DNA of 64,000 nt, taken from positions 1-64,000 of the forward strand of contig NZ_LEKT01000009.1 in the NCBI RefSeq assembly GCF_001045675.1, given 5' to 3'. This document shows positions 17,331 through 25,274 of the stretch, piece by piece (position 1 is the first letter of the stretch; each line of letters begins with the position of its first letter). A program made the translations under genes and the position numbers. The notes under the pieces were generated by a model that was not told the origin of the DNA, ran no database searches, and saw nothing but the letters and a program-made list of their open reading frames with translations. Source of the DNA: Megasphaera cerevisiae DSM 20462. GTDB taxonomy: Bacteria > Bacillota > Negativicutes > Veillonellales > Megasphaeraceae.

Positions 17331-17786
17331 TCAGCGCAAATTGAGATGCTGGAGAATTTGGCTGACCACAGCCATTCGCTGCGCTTCATCATCGACTTCA
17401 TCAAACAGCGCCGAAAACGTATGATGCATCAATATCGCTTCCCGGTTTGTTAAACTATGCTGCTTGATCAGGCGAAACAACAGCACATCCAGATCATCTA
17501 CCGTAACTCGAACGGCCGGCAGGCGTTCCTTCATTAAAACAGGCGTGCGATCTTCTTTTTTAGGCGTCAACCGAATGATACGCACAAATCCGCCGGAGCC
17601 GCGCCGTGATTCGACCAGATATCCCTTGTCGTTGGAAAAACGTGTACTTAGGACATAGCTGATCTGTGACGGAGCACATTCAAGTTCATCCGCCAGCTCA
17701 TTGCGCCGCAGGATGATATTTTCTTCTTCTTCCTCTAATAATTTATGTAAAATAAACTGTTCAATTTTATCAGCTAATACACTCAT
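17331..17786 (-). CDS. ctsR: Transcriptional repressor CtsR
   Basis: CtsR represses the class III heat-shock genes (clp genes and its own operon). The 151 residues begin MSVLADKIEQFI and contain the winged-helix domain (ELADELECAPSQISYVLSTR) with the conserved beta-wing VESRRGSGGFVRI that contacts DNA. The C-terminal half is the McsB-sensitive domain. The ATG at 17786 has AGGTGA 5 bases before it. A start at 17819 is possible but has no ribosome-binding site. It is the first gene of the operon and is preceded by a promoter carrying CtsR-like heptads. Confidence 0.96.
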   Translation of the reverse strand: MSVLADKIEQFILHKLLEEEEENIILRRNELADELECAPSQISYVLSTRFSNDKGYLVESRRGSGGFVRIIRLTPKKEDRTPVLMKERLPAVRVTVDDLDVLLFRLIKQHSLTNREAILMHHTFSALFDEVDDEAQRMAVVSQILQHLNLR

Positions 17787-17842
17787 ATTATCACCTGCTC
17801 CGTGTAAAAATGCAACCATTTCATCAAGACATAAAGTTTTTA

Positions 17843-17898
17843 TTTACCTTTTGACTTTAGTCTATGCTTATTATATTCGTCTTTTTGACTTTTTGCAA
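17843..17898 (-). promoter_or_regulatory. ctsR operon promoter with CtsR-like heptads
   Basis: On the minus strand TTGCAA (17898-17893) and TATAAT (17875-17870) are 17 bases apart. An AGTCAAA heptad lies in the spacer (17890-17884). Downstream of the -10, three heptads abut: AGACTAA, AGTCAAA, AGGTAAA (17863-17843). The known CtsR site is a tandem of (A/G)GTCAAA heptads separated by 3 bases, so the half-sites fit but the spacing does not. Confidence 0.6.
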
Positions 17899-17906
17899 GT
17901 GATTAT

Positions 17907-17932
17907 AAAAAAAGAGGCTGTCATAACAGCCT
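17907..17932 (-). terminator. Terminator after accC
   Basis: AGGCTGT (17915-17921) pairs with 17926-17932 around a 4-base loop. It is flanked by runs of A on one side and T on the other, so it works in either direction. On the minus strand it ends the Nramp-pxp-acc operon. Confidence 0.8.
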
Positions 17933-17937
17933 TTTTT

Positions 17938-19290
17938 TTAAATATATTCCTGTAAATGCTCTTCTAAATAACTCGTATCCATCTTTCCCTGCTGAAAAAT
18001 CTGTCCCGAAAGAATATTCCAATGCAAGTCAATATTAGTTTTAATCCCTTCGATACGAAAATCCTCCAAAGCCTGCAGCATTTTTTGTATCGCTTGTTTG
18101 CGATCCGGCGCTTTCACCAATACCTTCGCCACCATAGAATCATAAAAGGGAGTAATTTCCGAACCGGCAGATATACAGGAATCAACACGTACGCCTTCTC
18201 CCTGGGGTGGTTCATATACCGTAATTTTTCCGGGGCTGGGCATAAATTGATGCTGCGGATCCTCTGCGTTAATACGGCATTCAATCGCCCAGCCGCGGAT
18301 ATGGATATCTTCCTGCTTCCAGGGCAGTGCCTCCCCATCGGCAATCCGAAGCTGCGTTTTCACCAAATCCGTTCCCGTTACCAATTCTGTCACGCCATGT
18401 TCAACTTGTATACGCGTATTCATTTCCATAAAATAAAAATTTTTATATTCGTCAACAATAAATTCTACTGTACCGGCACCGCAGTATTGAACAGCCTTGG
18501 CAGCCGCCACCGCAGCAGTACTCATGGCAGCACGCATTTTTTCATCTACAAAAGACGACGGCGCTTCCTCGATGACTTTTTGATGTCGCCGCTGCGTCGA
18601 GCAGTCTCGTTCTCCCAAGGCAACGACATGGCCGTGTGAATCGGCCATAATCTGGATTTCCACATGCCGGGCATGAGTCAAATATTTTTCCAAATATACG
18701 CCGCCGTTGCCAAAGCTCATTTTAGCTTCCTGCATAGCTTCCTGCAGCGCTTTTTTCATTTTTTGCCGGTTCGGAACCACACGCATGCCCCGTCCACCGC
18801 CGCCAGCGGTGGCTTTAATCAAAATAGGATACCCGATCTGTGCCGCCACCTCTTCGCATTCATTGACGTAGCGGATCAAATCCTTGGTTCCGGGAACTAC
18901 GGGAACCGCTGCATCAATCATAGCTGCCCGGGCCTGCGCTTTATCTCCCATACGGCGAATCGCCTCTGCAGACGGCCCAACAAAAATAAATCCGGCATTG
19001 CGGCAAGCCTCTGCAAAATCAGCGTTTTCCGCCAAAAATCCATACCCGGGATGTATCGCATCTGCATGGGCATGCCCAGCTACCGTCAGCAGCGCTGTCA
19101 CATTCAAATAACTCTTGGCAGCGGCGGCGGGCCCGATGCAGTATGCCTCATCAGCTTGATTGACATGCATGGCACTGGCATCAGCTTCGGAATATACGGC
19201 AACAGTTTTGATGCCCAGGTCACGGCAGGCACGAATAATACGAACCGCAATTTCTCCCCTGTTTACAATTAATACTTTTTTTATATTCAC
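17938..19290 (-). CDS. accC: Biotin carboxylase, AccC-like
   Basis: This ATP-grasp enzyme carboxylates biotin on its carrier protein using bicarbonate and ATP. It has the N-terminal KKVLIVNRGEIAVRI, the glycine-rich ATP loop TAGGGGRGMRVV and the catalytic block FYFMEMNTRIQVEHGVTE; its length of 450 residues fits stand-alone AccC. I prefer the GTG at 19290, about 8 bases after GAGGAG; a GTG at 19299 is too close. It is the last gene of the Nramp-ycsI-pxpABC-accBC operon. That setting, and not one with acetyl-CoA carboxyltransferase genes, makes its carboxyl acceptor uncertain. Confidence 0.92.
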   Translation of the reverse strand: MNIKKVLIVNRGEIAVRIIRACRDLGIKTVAVYSEADASAMHVNQADEAYCIGPAAAAKSYLNVTALLTVAGHAHADAIHPGYGFLAENADFAEACRNAGFIFVGPSAEAIRRMGDKAQARAAMIDAAVPVVPGTKDLIRYVNECEEVAAQIGYPILIKATAGGGGRGMRVVPNRQKMKKALQEAMQEAKMSFGNGGVYLEKYLTHARHVEIQIMADSHGHVVALGERDCSTQRRHQKVIEEAPSSFVDEKMRAAMSTAAVAAAKAVQYCGAGTVEFIVDEYKNFYFMEMNTRIQVEHGVTELVTGTDLVKTQLRIADGEALPWKQEDIHIRGWAIECRINAEDPQHQFMPSPGKITVYEPPQGEGVRVDSCISAGSEITPFYDSMVAKVLVKAPDRKQAIQKMLQALEDFRIEGIKTNIDLHWNILSGQIFQQGKMDTSYLEEHLQEYI

Positions 19291-19305
19291 TACACCCACT
19301 CCTCT

Positions 19306-19731
19306 TTAACGGCTCTTAACCTTAAAAAGAGGTTGCCTAAATTCAACAAAATCGCCGTCCGATACTAAAACCTCTGTTATAATACCGGCTATATCAGCAG
19401 GAACCTCCGTAAATACTTTCATGGCCTCCAAAACACATACGGTCGTATCAGCCGTTACCTTATCCCCTACCTTCACAAAAGGCTTGGATTCCGGATTGGC
19501 AGCAATATAGAACGTCCCTACCATAGGCGCCGTAATAACGTCGCTTTCCTCTGCTGCCGGAACGATCCCTTCTGCAGCAGACGGAATCATGACTGCCGGC
19601 GGCGAGGTCATGCCGCTGCGGCTCAGTTCAACTGAAAAATCCTTATCTTTTATTTTTAAATCTGTCAGCGACGATTTTTCAAACACCTGCATCAATGCTT
19701 CTATTTCTTTTATATTCACTGTATTCCTCAC
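19306..19731 (-). CDS. accB: Biotin carboxyl carrier protein, AccB-like
   Basis: The 141 residues have the AccB layout: an N-terminal helical segment (IKEIEALMQVFEKSSLTDLK), an Ala/Pro-rich linker, and a C-terminal biotinyl domain with VCVLEAMKVFTEV, in which the lysine of AMK is biotinylated. The residue after it is V instead of the common M or L. Starts are GTG at 19731 or 19719; both have a possible ribosome-binding site. It is 35 bases after pxpC and pairs with accC downstream. Its operon is devoted to 5-oxoproline, so it may serve a dedicated carboxylase. Confidence 0.92.
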   Translation of the reverse strand: MRNTVNIKEIEALMQVFEKSSLTDLKIKDKDFSVELSRSGMTSPPAVMIPSAAEGIVPAAEESDVITAPMVGTFYIAANPESKPFVKVGDKVTADTTVCVLEAMKVFTEVPADIAGIITEVLVSDGDFVEFRQPLFKVKSR

Positions 19732-19766
19732 ATTCTTCCTCTGATCTATTAAAAAGAAATTTATTT

Positions 19767-20762
19767 TTAAGCCAATCTATATTGCACAGAAACAGCGATA
19801 TTTCGTATATATTGCTCCCGTTCTAAAAACAATGCCTCTGCCTGTGCTATCGTCACCGCAGCAAAACGCACCCAGTCTCCCGGCCGGTACTGCGCCAGAC
19901 GACTCATATCTGCCATGATGACCTGCCCTATCTTCGGATATCCTGCAGTGCTTTGTCTATCAGCCATCAAGATAATCGGATTACCATCAGCGGGAACCTG
20001 AATCGTACCTTGTACCGCTGCCTCCGAAATCATTTCCAGCGGTTTTTTCAACCGCAGCTGGCAGCCTTCTAGTCGGTAGCCCATACGATCTGAGTGAACG
20101 GTAATACGGAAAGGCTCTGAAACCAGCCGCTGAAGGCTGTCCTCCGTAAAACAGGAATACTGGAGCCCCGCAGTAAGCCGGACCGGGGCAGCGACTTCAT
20201 CATACAAGCGGTGGGCCGCTTCGACATACCAATCGGAAGTCTGGATCCCACCCGTATCATGCAGTGTTTTGACAATGCGGCGGCCCTGATCACTCATCCG
20301 CCCCAAAGACAGTACATCTCCCTGTACCAGTGCCCGACCCTGATATCCTCCGATATGAGCCTGCAGATAGGTGCTCTTGCTGCCCATAACGCTCGGGACA
20401 TCATAGCCGCCGGACACGCAAAGATACGACCGGCAGCCGCTCAGCGAATGTCCGAAACGAAGGACGGCACCGGCTCGTACCAATACAGGACGCCACATAG
20501 GAACAGCGCGTCCGTCGATTCTGGGATCCATATCAGCACCGGTAAGTGCAATCAATGTTTCTTGAGAAAATTTCAAAACCGGTCCCAGCATGGTGATTTC
20601 CAGTCCCGCTTCCTGCTGCTCGTTTCCTGTCAAAATATTGCCGAGACGCAGGGCCTCTTCATCCATAGCACCGTTTACGAGCATGCCAACCTTCTGATAG
20701 CCCTTACGTCCCCTGTCCTGCAGCACGGAAAGCATCCCTCCCCGTAAAACAACTATACTCAT
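19767..20762 (-). CDS. pxpC: 5-oxoprolinase subunit PxpC (KipA / AHS2 family)
   Basis: PxpABC hydrolyses 5-oxoproline (pyroglutamate) to glutamate using ATP. The 331-residue product has the AHS2 hallmarks: [18 protein letters not shown] at the start, [21 protein letters not shown], and [19 protein letters not shown]2 is also the C-terminal carboxyltransferase part of urea carboxylase. The ATG overlaps the pxpB stop as ATGA, consistent with the two forming one complex. The biotin carrier gene follows. Confidence 0.93.
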   Translation of the reverse strand: MSIVVLRGGMLSVLQDRGRKGYQKVGMLVNGAMDEEALRLGNILTGNEQQEAGLEITMLGPVLKFSQETLIALTGADMDPRIDGRAVPMWRPVLVRAGAVLRFGHSLSGCRSYLCVSGGYDVPSVMGSKSTYLQAHIGGYQGRALVQGDVLSLGRMSDQGRRIVKTLHDTGGIQTSDWYVEAAHRLYDEVAAPVRLTAGLQYSCFTEDSLQRLVSEPFRITVHSDRMGYRLEGCQLRLKKPLEMISEAAVQGTIQVPADGNPIILMADRQSTAGYPKIGQVIMADMSRLAQYRPGDWVRFAAVTIAQAEALFLEREQYIRNIAVSVQYRLA

Positions 20763-21484
20763 GGCTGAATCCCCCTTATAGCAGCATATTCTTCCGGGCT
20801 GATAGGCGTAAAACGAACGATGTCACCGGCATGTAAGAGAGTCGGTGCTTCCGTATGCTCCGGTGTAAACAAATCAACGGCAGCACGGCCTATAAGCTGC
20901 CAGCCGCCTGGCGTCGCCAGCGGGTATACACCGGTCTGCATGCCGGCAATACCAACGCTGCGGGCAGGGATTTCCAAACGCGGACTGCGGCGGCGCGGTG
21001 TTGCGATCCGTTCATCCAAGCCGCCCAAATACGGAAAACCCGGACAAAACCCGATCATATACACCAAATATTCGCCGCTGCTGTGAATTTCTATTACTTC
21101 CTCCGGCGCCATGTCATGCTGCTGAGAAACCAAAGCCAGATCCGGCCCATATTCACCGCCGTAGCAAACGGGAATCGTAACGACCGCAGGCGGCGGCAGC
21201 ACGTCCGTATGAGCGGCCGCCAAAGCCTGAAACAGCGTATCTTTGACAAATTGTACTGGCGGCACGTTCTGACCGCAGGCCAAATGGACGGCATACGGAT
21301 CGTAGATAACGGTCACTGCGGTATAGGATAAAATAACCTCTGTAAAACCCGCAAACGGGTGGCGATCCAGATATGCGCCCAGAAGCCGTACCTTTTGATG
21401 TATATCCGGTGAAATAACATGACCGAAGGATACAGCCACGGCAGCTTCTCCCATAGACTCTATAGCAAAATCAGTTTCATTCAT
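20759..21484 (-). CDS. pxpB: 5-oxoprolinase subunit PxpB (KipI / AHS1 family)
   Basis: PxpB is the AHS1-family partner of PxpC. The 241 residues carry the family motifs [52 protein letters not shown] and the terminal [11 protein letters not shown]. In B. subtilis the homologue KipI also inhibits the sporulation kinase KinA. It is coupled to pxpC by a 4-base overlap and starts 17 bases after pxpA, with AAGGTGA before its ATG. Confidence 0.93.
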   Translation of the reverse strand: MNETDFAIESMGEAAVAVSFGHVISPDIHQKVRLLGAYLDRHPFAGFTEVILSYTAVTVIYDPYAVHLACGQNVPPVQFVKDTLFQALAAAHTDVLPPPAVVTIPVCYGGEYGPDLALVSQQHDMAPEEVIEIHSSGEYLVYMIGFCPGFPYLGGLDERIATPRRRSPRLEIPARSVGIAGMQTGVYPLATPGGWQLIGRAAVDLFTPEHTEAPTLLHAGDIVRFTPISPEEYAAIRGIQP

Positions 21485-21501
21485 ATGTTCACCTTTTCAC
21501 C

Positions 21502-22260
21502 TCAGCGAAACGACGTAACGGTTACGCCCTGTTCAGACAAGACACTGTGAATTTTGCAGGCAAACGCCAGCGCCTTGGCTCCATCACCATGAACGCAGAC
21601 CGTATCAGCCCGGACGGGAATATCCTCCCCGTTCTGTGCCCGGACGACGCCTTCTGTAATCATGCGCAGGACGCGGCTGATAGCGATGTTCTCGTCTGTC
21701 ACCATAGCATCGGCCCGGCTGCGCGGCGTCAACGATCCGTCCGGCTGATAGGTGCGGTCGGCAAATACCTCGCTGGCCGTCTGCAGTCCCATTTTTTTCC
21801 CCTGCACGATAAGCTGACTGCCGGCCAGGCCAAATAAAATCAAGTTGGAATCTATATCATGGACAGCACGGGCAACCGCTGCCGCCAGTGCCGCATCTTT
21901 GACTGCCATATTGTACAGTGCCCCGTGCGGCTTGACATGCTGCAATGACCGTCCCTGCGTCTTGGCAAACGCCGCCAACGCACCTACCTGATAGACCACC
22001 ATGGCGTAGGCTTCCTCCGGTGTAACAGCCATAGTGCGGCGCCCGAAGCCCACCAAGTCCGGCAGCCCCGGATGTGCCCCCATGGCAACGCCGTTACCGG
22101 CAGCCAGAGCAACCGTTTTATTCATCACGACAGGATCGCCGGCGTGAAACCCGCAGGCAATATTCGCCGAGGTCACATGCTTTAATATATCCCCATCACT
22201 GCCGATCGTATAGGCACCGAAGCCTTCCCCCAAATCACTGTTCAAATCAATAGTATACAT
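21502..22260 (-). CDS. pxpA: 5-oxoprolinase subunit PxpA (LamB/YcsF family)
   Basis: PxpA is the LamB/YcsF-family subunit of 5-oxoprolinase. The 252 residues begin with IDLNSDLGEGFGAY and contain ANIACGFHAGDP, GAHPGLPDLVGFGRR and VKPHGALYNMAV, all signatures of the family with its metal-binding carbohydrate-deacetylase-like fold. GGAGG lies before the ATG. It lies between the YcsI-type gene and pxpB in the same direction. Confidence 0.95.
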   Translation of the reverse strand: MYTIDLNSDLGEGFGAYTIGSDGDILKHVTSANIACGFHAGDPVVMNKTVALAAGNGVAMGAHPGLPDLVGFGRRTMAVTPEEAYAMVVYQVGALAAFAKTQGRSLQHVKPHGALYNMAVKDAALAAAVARAVHDIDSNLILFGLAGSQLIVQGKKMGLQTASEVFADRTYQPDGSLTPRSRADAMVTDENIAISRVLRMITEGVVRAQNGEDIPVRADTVCVHGDGAKALAFACKIHSVLSEQGVTVTSFR

Positions 22261-22269
22261 GAACGCCTC

Positions 22270-23061
22270 CTATAATACGCTCAAATCCGCATTAAGCAGA
22301 TCTGTAATAAACATATGTCCCGGCGCATGCGTAATCATAAATTCCGGTTTGACCGACATGGCTACTGCCTGCGGTGTGACGCCGCAGGCCCAAAACACGG
22401 GAATCTCACCGGGTCGGATAGTCGACGGATCACCAAAATCAGGCTTGGAAATATCGCGAATACCGATAGCGGCCGGATCTCCGATATGCACAGGCGCCCC
22501 GTGCACAGATGGCATACGACTCGTTACCTGGACAGCCCGAATCGCATTTTCAGGAGTCATCGGCCGCATGGATACGACCATAGGCCCGTGAAACACACCC
22601 GCAGGCGTGCAGGGAATATCGGTAATATACATAGGCACATTATGATCTTCCGTAATATGCCGCACTTCCAATCCCGCATCCAGCATAGGTCCTTCGAAGG
22701 AAAAGCTACACCCCAGCAGGAACGCTACCAAATCCTGACGCCAATACTGTTTCAAATCCGTTACCTCATCAGTCAATTCTCCTTTGCGGTAAATACGGTA
22801 CTTGGGAATATCGAAACGAATATCGGCTCCCGGCGCTGCCAATCGTGGTTCCGGATTGCCTGCCTCCGTCACATCCAGCACAGGGCAGGGTTTGGGATTG
22901 CGCTGCGCGAACAACAAGAAATCAAAAGCCAGCTCTTTGGGAAGGATGGCCAAATTGGCCTGGGCATACCCGTTGCATACGCCGCTTGTAAAGGTTGTGA
23001 ATTTCCCTTCCCGTATCAAGCGCCGCACATCGCCCGGCTTCATAGAACTATATTCCATCAT
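22270..23061 (-). CDS. Putative hydro-lyase, YcsI family (DUF1445)
   Basis: The 263 residues match the YcsI/DUF1445 family: GVCNGYAQANLAILP near residue 30, ADIRFDIPKYRIYRKGEL, and the C-terminal WACGVTPQAVAMSVKPEF. The family is annotated as a putative hydro-lyase and is seen next to pxpA genes in many bacteria, including B. subtilis (ycsI beside ycsF and ycsG). Its substrate is not established. A role in feeding or removing 5-oxoproline-related acids is an inference from position. GAGGAGG precedes the ATG. Confidence 0.9.
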   Translation of the reverse strand: MMEYSSMKPGDVRRLIREGKFTTFTSGVCNGYAQANLAILPKELAFDFLLFAQRNPKPCPVLDVTEAGNPEPRLAAPGADIRFDIPKYRIYRKGELTDEVTDLKQYWRQDLVAFLLGCSFSFEGPMLDAGLEVRHITEDHNVPMYITDIPCTPAGVFHGPMVVSMRPMTPENAIRAVQVTSRMPSVHGAPVHIGDPAAIGIRDISKPDFGDPSTIRPGEIPVFWACGVTPQAVAMSVKPEFMITHAPGHMFITDLLNADLSVL

Positions 23062-23075
23062 GCTGCCTCCTCACA

Positions 23076-24266
23076 TTAGCTAAACCACTTAGGAACTTGT
23101 GTAATCAGCGTCATGACGCTCATGTACGCCGTCATGATTACCACGATAACACCAAACACAGTCATCCATTTAGGATGCTTGTAATCACCTACTATCTTTT
23201 TATTATATGCCGCCAGCAGCATAACGCCAAGAGTGATTGGCAAAATCAATCCGTTGAGCGTACCGACAAGAACCAATATAAAAACAGGACGTCCAACAAT
23301 AACAAACACCAGCGTGGAAAAAACAATAAAGGCAATAACCAGCCAGCGATAATTCATATCTAATTTTTTGCTGAACGTACGAATGAACGATACCGACGTA
23401 TAGGCGGCTCCGATAACCGAAGAAATAGCGGCGGCCCACATAACGATACCAAAAATCTTATAACCCACATTACCAGCCGCTAATAGAAATACCGAAGCAG
23501 GAGGATTGGCTTTATCTAACACCAGTCCTGACGAAACAACACCTAACGTCGCCAGAAACAGCAGCACCCGCATAACGCCGGTCACGCAGACACCGGTTAC
23601 AGAAGAACGGGTAATCTGGGGCAATGCCTCTACACCAGTCACACCGGCATCAACAAGGCGGTGCCCGCCGGAAAAAGTAATATAACCGCCGACGGTGCCG
23701 CCGATCAGGGTAACGATAGATACATAATCAATCGTATCCGGCATGAATGTTTTTTGGATGGCCTCGCCAACAGGCGGATTGGAAGAAACAGCCACATATA
23801 GAGTCAAAAGAATCATAGCTACACCCGCTATCTGGGTAAACTTATCCATAGCCCTGCCGGCTTCCTTTACCACAAAGATAGACACGGCAATGATGGCACT
23901 GATAGCGGCTCCAACCTTGGGATCCACGCCAAACAACACTTGAAAGCCCAGCCCGCAGCCAGCGATATTGCCGATATTGAAAGCCAGGCCGCCTAATACG
24001 ATCAAAAAAGCCACAAAATAGCCAAGTCCCGGTAAAACCAGATTGGCCACATCCTGCCCCCGCTTGCCGCTGACACCGATGATGCGCCACACATTGAGCT
24101 GCGCACCAATATCTAAAATGACGGAAAATAAAATAACAAAACCAAAACTGGCCATCAGCTGCTGTGTAAATACTGTCGTCTGCGTCAAAAATCCGGGTCC
24201 GATAGAGGACGTCGCCATCAGAAAAGCCGCCCCCATAAGCAAGCTCCAATCAAATTTCTTTTTCAT
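23076..24266 (-). CDS. Nramp-family divalent metal or solute transporter (YcsG-like)
   Basis: The protein has about eleven hydrophobic helices. It opens with FLMATSSIGPGFLTQTTVF, the TM1 region where classical Nramp proteins have the metal-binding DPGN motif. Here that motif is not intact (SIGPGF), which fits the YcsG subgroup found in 5-oxoproline operons and suggests a substrate other than Mn or Fe. I chose the ATG at 24266 (396 residues) because GGGAG lies 8 bases upstream; the open frame to 24356 enters the IS element. It is the first gene of its operon. Confidence 0.85.
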   Translation of the reverse strand: MKKKFDWSLLMGAAFLMATSSIGPGFLTQTTVFTQQLMASFGFVILFSVILDIGAQLNVWRIIGVSGKRGQDVANLVLPGLGYFVAFLIVLGGLAFNIGNIAGCGLGFQVLFGVDPKVGAAISAIIAVSIFVVKEAGRAMDKFTQIAGVAMILLTLYVAVSSNPPVGEAIQKTFMPDTIDYVSIVTLIGGTVGGYITFSGGHRLVDAGVTGVEALPQITRSSVTGVCVTGVMRVLLFLATLGVVSSGLVLDKANPPASVFLLAAGNVGYKIFGIVMWAAAISSVIGAAYTSVSFIRTFSKKLDMNYRWLVIAFIVFSTLVFVIVGRPVFILVLVGTLNGLILPITLGVMLLAAYNKKIVGDYKHPKWMTVFGVIVVIMTAYMSVMTLITQVPKWFS

Positions 24267-24291
24267 AACATATCTCCCTTCTCTTAAATCA

Positions 24292-24316
24292 AAACTACCT
24301 GTATAACAGGTAGTTT
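24292..24316. repeat. Hairpin near the right end of the IS200 element
   Basis: AAACTACCTG (24292-24301) and CAGGTAGTTT (24307-24316) pair perfectly around a 5-base loop. It most likely is the TnpA-recognised right-end hairpin. An operator for the adjacent transporter gene is the alternative. Confidence 0.65.
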
Positions 24317-24420
24317 GCTCTGCGGCTAGAAGCCTTATTACCTGCCTAGGCCGCAAGGGCCTATGGAAAATCCACCAACCGCACTACACTTACCTGCTGC
24401 CCCTCTCCGAGGGGCGCTTC

Positions 24421-24891
24421 TTATTTATAGGGTTTCCCCGTGAATGGATCTACAAGTTCTTTCAGTGTCATTTGGTCACACACCATATCTTCCTGTAACT
24501 GTTCTCGGATATATTGTGCAATTACCTTCTGATTTCTTCCCACTGTATCAACGTAGTATCCTTTACACCAAAATTTTCTGTTTCCGTATCGATATTTTAA
24601 TTGCCCATGTCTTTCGAAAATGATCAGAGAGCTTTTTCCTTTCAAATATCCTACAAACGCAGATACGGACAACTTAGGTGGAATACTCACTAACATATGT
24701 ATATGATCCCTACACGCATTAGCTTCCAGTATTTCTACATCTTTCCGACTACATAATTCCCGTAAAATTTTTCCAATATCTTTTTTTAATTTCCCGTAAA
24801 TCAATTGTCTACGGTACTTGGGTGCAAACACAAGATGATATTTACATCTCCATTTTGTATGTGCTAAACTTGAAGTGTCCATGGATAGCAT
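24421..24891 (-). CDS. tnpA: IS200-type transposase TnpA
   Basis: TnpA is a small single-strand transposase of the HUH tyrosine class. In 156 residues it has the histidine motif HIHMLVSIPP and the catalytic tyrosine in WCKGYYVDTVGRN, with the N-terminal start TKWRCKYHLVFAPKYRR typical of IS200. It looks intact. The ATG follows GGAGG by 3 bases, so an ATG three codons later may be used. An imperfect hairpin at about 24905-24933 lies upstream, as in other IS200 leaders that limit transposase translation. Confidence 0.95.
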   Translation of the reverse strand: MLSMDTSSLAHTKWRCKYHLVFAPKYRRQLIYGKLKKDIGKILRELCSRKDVEILEANACRDHIHMLVSIPPKLSVSAFVGYLKGKSSLIIFERHGQLKYRYGNRKFWCKGYYVDTVGRNQKVIAQYIREQLQEDMVCDQMTLKELVDPFTGKPYK

Positions 24892-24983
24892 TTTCCTCCT
24901 TTGCTCTAAGTACGGTTGGCGAACCTGTGCTTAGTATAGCAAAGGAGGTTTTGCTTTTTCTACGTATAGCTATAAGCTTTTAG

Positions 24984-25006
24984 AACCATACGCACAGCGT
25001 ATGGTT
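24984..25006. repeat. Hairpin near the left end of the IS200 element
   Basis: AACCATACGC (24984-24993) pairs perfectly with 24997-25006 around a 3-base loop. Its position upstream of tnpA fits the left-end hairpin of an IS200 element. Confidence 0.65.
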
Positions 25007-25025
25007 TTCAATACGACAACAAAAC

Positions 25026-25052
25026 AAGGCGCTGTTATAGTAACAGCGCCTT
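25026..25052. terminator. Strong leader hairpin cut off from its operon
   Basis: AAGGCGCTGTTA (25026-25037) pairs perfectly with 25041-25052. On the minus strand the stem starts within about ten bases of the predicted transcription start and is followed by TTGTTTTGTTG, a weak U-rich tract. It could be a transcript-start stabiliser, an attenuator or a weak terminator in the native leader of the Nramp operon. Confidence 0.5.
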
Positions 25053-25063
25053 TGCTTGTTATC

Positions 25064-25092
25064 ATTCTATCAAAATACCAGCCATATGTCAA
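25064..25092 (-). promoter_or_regulatory. Likely native promoter of the Nramp-pxp-acc operon
   Basis: On the minus strand TTGACA (25092-25087) and TAGAAT (25069-25064) are 17 bases apart, a near-perfect sigma-A promoter. It points toward the Nramp gene but the IS200 element lies between them. Confidence 0.65.
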
Positions 25093-25195
25093 TATATAAA
25101 TTATATTTCAGCGTTTTATGTAATCATTTTGTTTTATTTTTGTTTATGTTTTTTGTTCTGCTTTATTTAACAATAAATAGATTTCTAACGTAACG

Positions 25196-25225
25196 TTGAC
25201 ATGTCTCCAAGAATAACAGTATAAT
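25196..25225 (+). promoter_or_regulatory. Promoter of the VirK/YbjX-family gene
   Basis: TTGACA (25196-25201) and TATAAT (25220-25225) are separated by 18 bases, about 50 bases before the start codon. It diverges from the Nramp operon promoter. Confidence 0.7.
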
Positions 25226-25274
25226 AATGTTTTAATATGTGTCTTATTCTACCCCAATTGAGGAGGCCTATTTC

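Larger units (their letters stand above)
24285..25015 (-). mobile_element. IS200/IS605-family insertion element with tnpA only
   Basis: The element is about 730 bp, normal for IS200. It has one transposase gene and no tnpB. Hairpins lie near both ends: a 10-bp stem with a 3-base loop at 24984-25006 upstream of tnpA, and a 10-bp stem with a 5-base loop at 24292-24316 on the other side. This family has subterminal hairpins rather than terminal inverted repeats and makes no target duplication, so the exact ends are estimates. It sits within about 20 bases of the Nramp start codon. Confidence 0.8.
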
